A DNA stretch of 64,000 nucleotides from NCBI GenBank assembly GCA_029931535.1, contig JAQPZY010001684.1:1376501-1440500 (forward strand), in the 5' to 3' direction. The notes beneath the pieces were generated by a model. The model had not been told where the DNA came from. It ran no database searches and saw only the letters and a list, made by a program, of their open reading frames with translations. This document shows, in pieces, positions 54,545-64,000 of this stretch; position 1 is the first letter of the stretch, and the number at the start of each line of letters is the position of its first letter. This DNA comes from Margaritifera margaritifera (Eukaryota; Mollusca; Bivalvia; Unionida; Margaritiferidae). Position numbers and translations under genes: made by a program.

Positions 54545-55540
54545 CTATATATGCATTAATGCCAGCGTCAGATAGGTTTGTATTTGGATTGTAAAAGTAA
54601 GCCATTGCCTGTCCTTGAGTGTGCGTTTGTTCTTCTCTCCATCCTGTTCTCTCTTCTTCACTCCATGTGTGATAGTGTATAAGTATCTTTGTTAGCAGAC
54701 ATACCCGCTGATTAGTAGATGAGTGGGTATTGATCACTCCAAACGGCATGTTGGATACTAAATGTGGGTGTAATGGCTTGTACATGACTCTGTGTTGGTC
54801 ACTCCAAACGGCGTGTTGGATAGTAAATGTGGGGTGCTGAATAGTAAATGTGTGGGTAATCGATAGTACATGACTACCGAGTGATGGTAGACCACTGGGT
54901 GTTGGTCACTACAACAAAGTGTTGGATAGTAGATCACTGGGTGTTGGATAATGGATAACTAGGTGTTGGATGGTAGATCATTTACCATCTTGTCGCTATA
55001 AATTCCCATCATGTTAAGCCAATAGACATTTTTAACATTAAGTTTTCCCTTAACGCCATATAGACCCATAATGTTAAACCGATGGACGTTTTCAACGTTA
55101 CGTTTTCCCTTGTCAACATACAGATCCACAATGTAAAACATATGGACTAACAGCGTAATGTTAAATTCCCGTTAGTCACCATGTCGACTCACACATGTTA
55201 AACCTATGGACTAGACGCGTAATGTTAAATTACTGTTAGTCGCCATATCGACCCACACATGTTAAACCTATAGACTAACGGTGTAATGTTGAATTCCCAT
55301 TGCCGTCATAGAGCCAGTTACACCTGGTTAATAATAATTTCCCATTGTCCCTATAGAGACCCGCACATGTTAACCTACGGACATTTTTTAACATGAGATT
55401 TCCCATTATATCCTCAGATCGCCTCATAACGCGAGATTTCCCATCTTGTCCCCAGATCGCTCCCCACATGTTAACCTATGGAAAAATCAGTTTTAACATA
55501 GGATTTCCCATCTTGTTTATAGAGTACCCCCTTATACTAC
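54545..55540 (-). repeat. Foldback right arm
   Basis: Reverse complement of the left arm but longer. It starts GCATTAATGCCAGCGTCAGA, then carries 'ccaaacggcgtgttggatag' modules (54735-54960) and at least eight outer units of about 60-65 bp to 55520, with alternating CCCATTGTCC and CCCATCTTGTC texts. Confidence 0.75.
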
Positions 55541-55559
55541 TCCTATACAACAAGCCTTT

Positions 55560-56720
55560 TATAACCATATCGACAAAAGTATGCAAATATCCATGAATGA
55601 AACTTTTTTATCTTTGTCAAAACTTTCAAAATTCTTCTGCAAACTGGCAAACATTTATCACGGCAAATTAAACTATAATTATTCTACACAGACTTGAAGC
55701 TATCATCAGAACAGGCTAAGGTAAACGTTGATATAAAATTGAATTCTAAAAGGCACAAAAAGTTAATGTGCATATATGCCATTACAATAGGAGGACAAGG
55801 AAAAATAATATATATGATCATGACATCAATTTAAGTTTTTTCTGTGTCATAAAACTGAAAGGAGAGCAAAATATGATAAATCCTAAAGACCTATGTTGAC
55901 TTTACCCGTCGCCAAAGTCGCCAATGGCTATCAAAATTCTCAGCTGGCGATTTATTTCAATTTATAAAAAAGACATTAAAAAGCGTGATTGAAAATGTAG
56001 CGACATGTTCGGTTTGTCTGCAGATTTTCGATTTGAAGTCGCTGGCATCATCTAGTGTGACTTAGTTTCAAAGTTGTATAATTGATATAAGGATACAATT
56101 TCTTAACAAAGGAATATGCCAAAAGGCATTATTCAGCAATCAATACAACGTTTATTGCTTTGAGAAAAAAAAACAACAACAAAAGATTTCAGTTCAAGAG
56201 CTGAATTATATATGGAAAATGCAAGTTAATGATGGGTAATAAAAAAAAAGCTAAATTGAATTCAGATCCGGAACGACATATTGTATAATGCATCTGTTTT
56301 CTCGTACACTAGATAGTCAAACATGTCAGTATTTTCAGAAAAATATTTGGTGGCTGCTTGGTCAAATCTAGCGCCAACCTAGTGAAAATGAGGGGGAGGA
56401 TGGGTAACTGTGAATCTGACCCACATTGCTGTTTTTTTTTTTTTGTTTTTTTTTTTTGTGGAAAAAGACAGACATTTGTACCATCACTACCCATAGTAGT
56501 ATCGGAAAGAAATCTGCGAAGAAAAAGTTTATAACAAAAATATAATACTTTAGTCTCAACAAAAGCTTTCATATATTCTTGCAATTACTATTTCCTGTTC
56601 TCCTGAAATGGAACAAAAAAGCAATGACTGTGTGTCAATAGTTATTTTTACACATATCTCGTGTTCACACAAATGATAACAGTGGTTTTGATAATTTGGC
56701 TTTTTATACTGATTATTTTT
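55560..56720. other. No supported feature
   Basis: This is AT-rich. T tracts at 56432-56457 resemble a reversed A-rich tail. Open frames at 56584-56309 are interrupted by that tract and have no family. Confidence 0.5.
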
Positions 56721-56724
56721 TAAT

Positions 56725-57475
56725 CTGTAATTGATTTTAGATGTTGTACAGTCATTAATGCTGAGTGATCTGTAATTGATTTTAGATGTTGTACAGTCAT
56801 TAATGCTGAGTGATCTGTAATTGATTTTAGATGTTGTACAGTCATTAATGCTGAGTGATCTGTAATTGATTTTAGATATGATGTTGTACAGTCATTAATG
56901 CTGAGTGATCTGTAATTGATTTTAGATATGATGTTGTACAGTCATTAATGCTGAGTGATCTGTAATTGATTTTAGATATGATGTTGTACAGTCATTAATG
57001 CTGAGTGATCTGTAATTGATTTTAGATATGATGTTGTACAGTCATTAATGCTGAGTGATCTGTAATTGATTTTAGATATGATGTTGTACAGTCATTAATG
57101 CTGAGTGATCTGTAATTGATTTTAGATATGATGTTGTACAGTCATTAATGCTGAGTGATCTGTAATTGATTTTAGATGTTGTACAGTCATTAATGCTGAG
57201 TGATCTGACAGTCAATAATGCTGAGTGATCTGTAATTGATTTTAGATATGATGTTTGTACAGTGCAATTAATGCTGAGTGAATCTGTAATTGATTTTAGA
57301 TATGTGAGTGTACTGTCATTTAATGCTGAGTGAGCTGATGATGCTGATGTTGTACAGTCATTAATGCTGAGTGATCTGTAATTGATTTTAGATATGATGT
57401 TGTACAGTCATTAATGCTGAGTGATCTGTAATTGATTTTAGATATGATGTTGTACAGTCATTAATGCTGAGTGAT
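56725..57475. repeat. 50-bp minisatellite, about 14-15 units
   Basis: The unit is CTGTAATTGATTTTAGATAT followed by GATGTTGTACAGTCATTAAT and GCTGAGTGAT. The first three copies and one later copy lack five bases (45-bp form). Copies around 57200-57350 are scrambled, while the central units (56870-57130) are identical, indicating recent homogenisation. Confidence 0.97.
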
Positions 57476-57479
57476 AAAA

Positions 57480-59325
57480 GTTGTCAATGAGTGATTTCGT
57501 CGAATACACACGCGTTTGTCAATTTAATTTATTTTTCATCTACATTCACGGCATGCTCAAATAGTTTGAAGTGGTAATATTCACCATGGTGCGGTTCTGT
57601 CACACAAAAGAGACAAGGATATAAACTGTTGCTTTTGTTTTTACAGTTCTTGTTGCTCTTGTAATCTAAGAAAGTCTGTTCATTCTCAAAAGTAATCTCG
57701 CTATAAACATATGTTATAAGTGGTTTTGTGTATGTTTTTGTGAAAATGTGTGCCTACGGAGCAAATGTGATGAATTTTGACGAGAGATTAAACGTGATAA
57801 CCATGAGTGGAATCATAAAGATACAAGTGACCTTTTGACTATATCCAATCAATTTTAAACGAACGTTTGATTCACCACGATCACACAATATATTGAGATT
57901 GATTTTACACACCACAATCACACAATGTATCAATATTAATTTGATCCACAACAATCATACAACATATCAAGCGGTATACGGAACATTAAGTTTTCTAAGC
58001 TCTGTAATATCTGTACACGAGGTTCTGTGATTGGTGAACTTCTTTGTCTAAGTGTCCAGATTCTAAATAATCTGAATGGTCACGCAGAAGTGTATGTAAC
58101 GGGACATGTAATTCGATATGTTTTTATATTATACAAACAAAGAAAAGAAACTTAGAATACAGAAAATTTTGTGCTGGTACATTTTGATCTTACAGGTAAA
58201 GTGAAGTGGTTGAAAACAGAATAAAAACATCATACTTAATGATAAGTATCTTTCTTGACGTCTGCGCGTCGATATTTTTAGATGCCCTGGCTCAAGCTTT
58301 TAAAAATTTGCTCTGAATTACATTCATACTGTTAAGCTAAAAATATTTCGAAAGCGTAAAAGAGGGGGATGATATGTAATAAATACAAAACCATATACGT
58401 GTTTCCTTCAGAGCCGGGGGATAGAACTCGTGTGATATGGCGTCTCGGCATATCTCTACGCAATATCAAACTCGTTCTTTCCGCCGACTCCCAACAAAAC
58501 CCATATGTAGTTTTGTGTATCTATCGTCTACTATCATCAGTAAAATTTTGTAATATACTGTTTTGCGTTATTGTTGCTAAATTAAACAATCATCGAGAGG
58601 TATTAACTTGGCAATATACACCTTGGATATGTATATTTGTTTTGCAGTCTGATAGGTTGAAACCAAGCACTTAAACAGCAGAAACGAGACTTAGTCTGCC
58701 ATCAAGTGAGTTATTAAAATGTCAATGTGGATAAAAGTCTCCTTTTATTTTACTTTTAAGTTACCTCCCTTCATACCATGATGGGGAAATAGATTGAAAC
58801 AGTATATCTGACAACGACATGGAAATGAAGACAATCGTGAATCGGACAAATTGCACACATAGTTGTACTACCCATTAAGTGCTGTAAACTGTGGACTAAG
58901 ATTTTATTTACCGTTTTCCTCTGTCTTTATACTTTTTCCCGTGCAAAAATGTCTAAAATTAAGAGAATTATGAGACGTAGTGATTCGAGCTTGAGCCAAG
59001 CGCAAATCGTAGTTAAATATGATCGTGAGTCAGACGCATTTTCTTGTGACGCAAATGCCAAAGGAAGGCGACTCATTTCACGTGAAGAAGTGTTTTCTTA
59101 CTATTACAGATGAGTATACAAAAAATATAGAAATGGAAATAGGTAATGTCTGAACCAAATTTTGTCCGACTTTAGATTAGTTTACTAGTTATGATATTCA
59201 GGGCTTAACCAAAGGAACATCGTCCAAATACTGAGAGTTTGACTTAATTTTAAAATATTTATCTCTGTATAATACATAAAAAAATCATGTTACTATTTAC
59301 CAAATTACTCTTAAATATTTACCAA
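57480..59325. other. No supported feature
   Basis: This is AT-rich. A short text near 58437-58518 (GATATGGCGTCTCGGCATAT, then CATATGTAGTTTTGTGTA) is partly repeated at 44413-44508, so it is a dispersed relic. The open frame at 58369-58674 covers it and has no domain. Confidence 0.45.
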
Positions 59326-59329
59326 ATGA

Positions 59330-59549
59330 GTGCGGTGGCTCAGTGGTTAGCGTATCGGACTCACGACCGAAAGGGTGCGGGTTCGAATCCTTCCATATGA
59401 CCAGCCTAGGTCAGCACCGTGGTGTGTCCTTTGGCAAGACACTTTACTCCCATTGCCTCGGCACTAAATAACCTACTTGTGTTGCTGTGCCGTAAAGCAC
59501 CAAACCATGGCGACCGTAGTCGCAAAAAAAAAAAACAAAAAAAAAAAAG
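59330..59549 (+). mobile_element. tRNA-derived SINE with A-rich tail
   Basis: The head has an A box TGGCTCAGTGG (59337-59347) and a B box GGTTCGAATCC (59381-59391) at tRNA spacing. The body reads GTGTGTCCTTTGGCAAGACA then CTTTACTCCCATTGCCTCGG, a central motif shared by several invertebrate SINEs (memory). The tail is A12-C-A12 (59524-59549). It is not a functional tRNA: no acceptor stem closes after the B box. Confidence 0.88.
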
Positions 59550-59654
59550 ATTCAACACACGCATTCTTTTCCGTAGAAGTAAACTTCTTCAGAGATCTTT
59601 TTTTTGGACAAAGAACATTGACTCATTTTTTAGTTACCTAAATACCACTTCCAA

Positions 59655-60132
59655 ATCTGGCATCTAAATATCTCTGTCACATCTTTGGCCATCTGTCCAC
59701 CAGTTTTCTCCACACTAGTCGGGCCGTGTCCTTCTTTCTTGTCAACTTCATAGAGAGTACAAACTTCTCTATGGTTTGCTCGATTTTGTCCATTCTTGAA
59801 GTAACATACACCTGGAAGATTTCGTTAAGTTGTTAAAAACTCTATCAGGCGAAGGAAGGTACCAACTTCATCCCGATTCTCCATGTCAAGATGGATGAGA
59901 AAAGCTTAGTTACATACAGAAACAGATTGACTGTTAAATATTCCTTGTAACTGAATTTGATGCATATATAATTGTATAGAGTGTCTACTGAAGATATCTC
60001 TACCCTGACGTTTCCTGGATCTGCATAAATCTCGTTCCTTATTACTTCAACCCCTGTGGGGGTGGGACCAATATTCTTGAGGAAACTCGGGACTTTAAAT
60101 TTCTCATAAAAGTCTTTAATTAAATCCATAGG

Positions 60133-60135
<3 letters not shown>
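59655..60135 (-). other. Unassigned possible coding remnant
   Basis: Minus strand from 60135 reads MDLIKDFYEKFKVPSFLKNI, GPTPTGVEVIRNEIYADPGN and VRVEISSVDTLYNYI. A different phase near 59890 reads HLDMENRDEVGTFLRLIEFL, and another near 59790 reads RMDKIEQTIEKFVLSMKLTR then LVWRKLVDRWPKM. Protein-like text in three phases suggests a decayed gene or mobile-element ORF. No family was recognised and no convincing splice sites join the pieces. The right side ends in an (AT)n tract. Confidence 0.35.

Positions 60136-60137
<2 letters not shown>

Positions 60138-60204
<67 letters not shown>
60138..60204. repeat. (AT)n microsatellite
   Basis: About 33 AT dinucleotides. Confidence 0.98.
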
Positions 60205-60208
<4 letters not shown>

Positions 60209-60389
60209 GCAGGTTATATGCTGCAGACATAGCTGATTGGAAATTCTCTTCCACAGCTTTATCGCTTAACAGTCATCACATGCCGATAATGGTGTCATTT
60301 TAACAACCTTCACACCTTCACACGCGATGCTTCTGCTGTGCTGTCACTTAGTTATGTCGTTGTTTTGTATTGAAGAGGTATGTTTGTAA

Positions 60390-64000
<3,611 letters not shown>

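Larger units (their letters stand above)
51940..55540. mobile_element. Foldback-like element with long, internally repetitive inverted arms
   Basis: The left arm (about 51940-52690) and right arm (about 54545-55540) are reverse complements with divergence. In each, from the outside inward: units with GTCCATAGGTTTAACAT and GGGACAA(T/G)GGGAAA; units with CTACTATCCAACACCCAGT and TTTGGAGTGACCAACAC; then a unique block with CTTATACACTATCACACATG, AACAAACACACA and CTTACTTTTACAATCCAAA. The central 1.85 kb contains GA microsatellites, a 42-bp minisatellite and another partial copy of the inner block (53023-53083). No transposase was seen. Tandem-repeat-bearing long arms are the hallmark of foldback elements. 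Confidence 0.7.

Noticed and set aside
56725..57475. CRISPR-like array
   Set aside because: Units are contiguous with no unique spacers, and the genome is eukaryotic; it is a minisatellite.
59330..59402. Possible functional tRNA gene
   Set aside because: The A and B boxes are good, but the sequence does not close into an acceptor stem and continues into a SINE body and A-rich tail.

Overview
This is a window of animal nuclear DNA, most likely from a mollusc (inference). It has widely spaced short exons with GT..AG splice sites, long AT-rich introns, microsatellites, tRNA-derived SINEs, and dense remnants of DIRS, pogo-like, hAT, I-like, CR1-like and L2/CR1-type elements. Nothing looks bacterial.

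The only convincing host gene is a UBE2L3-type (UbcH7-like) E2 ubiquitin-conjugating enzyme on the minus strand. Two internal exons are visible: exon 2 at 19532-19627 and exon 3 at 4515-4701, the latter holding the catalytic cysteine. The 14.8-kb intron between them contains a 150-165 bp repeat array, a DIRS fragment, a larger DIRS copy (10860-14420), a pogo-like transposon (14888-16547) and two related palindromic MITEs. Exons 1 and 4 were not found. A further DIRS copy (1-3903), cut by the window edge, lies just downstream of exon 3.

From 21.1 to 32.6 kb transposons are nested. A DIRS copy that has lost its reverse transcriptase (21130-25750) is interrupted by a hAT deletion derivative (21233-22649). 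It is followed by a second hAT fragment, then by an RNase H-encoding non-LTR element (26342-31420) that is split by a 2.5-kb element with about 200-bp terminal inverted repeats, then by a third hAT copy (31762-32594).

The most unusual part is 36.6-43.3 kb. It is a compact cluster of small, closely packed, bidirectional, intronless and decayed genes unlike the rest of the window. They include an HNH endonuclease-like protein, a tail-fibre-like protein ending in a discoidin-like head, a candidate minor capsid protein, a short hydrophobic virion-type protein, a possible late transcription factor fragment, a long proline/lysine-rich protein and a possible polymerase-associated region. I read this as a degraded integrated DNA virus or Polinton/adintovirus-like element. 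No integrase, ATPase, protease or major capsid protein was recognised.

From 45 kb on come a Crypton-like recombinase fragment between two perfect 68-bp direct repeats, a second array of the 150-bp repeat family carrying GGTCAnnnTGACC palindromes, a decayed CR1-like fragment, a 3.6-kb foldback-like structure with long internally repetitive arms (51940-55540), 42-bp and 50-bp minisatellites, a tRNA-derived SINE, and a 5'-truncated L2/CR1-type retrotransposon (60390-61998) whose frame is broken by a single amber codon. The remaining intervals hold no feature I can support.
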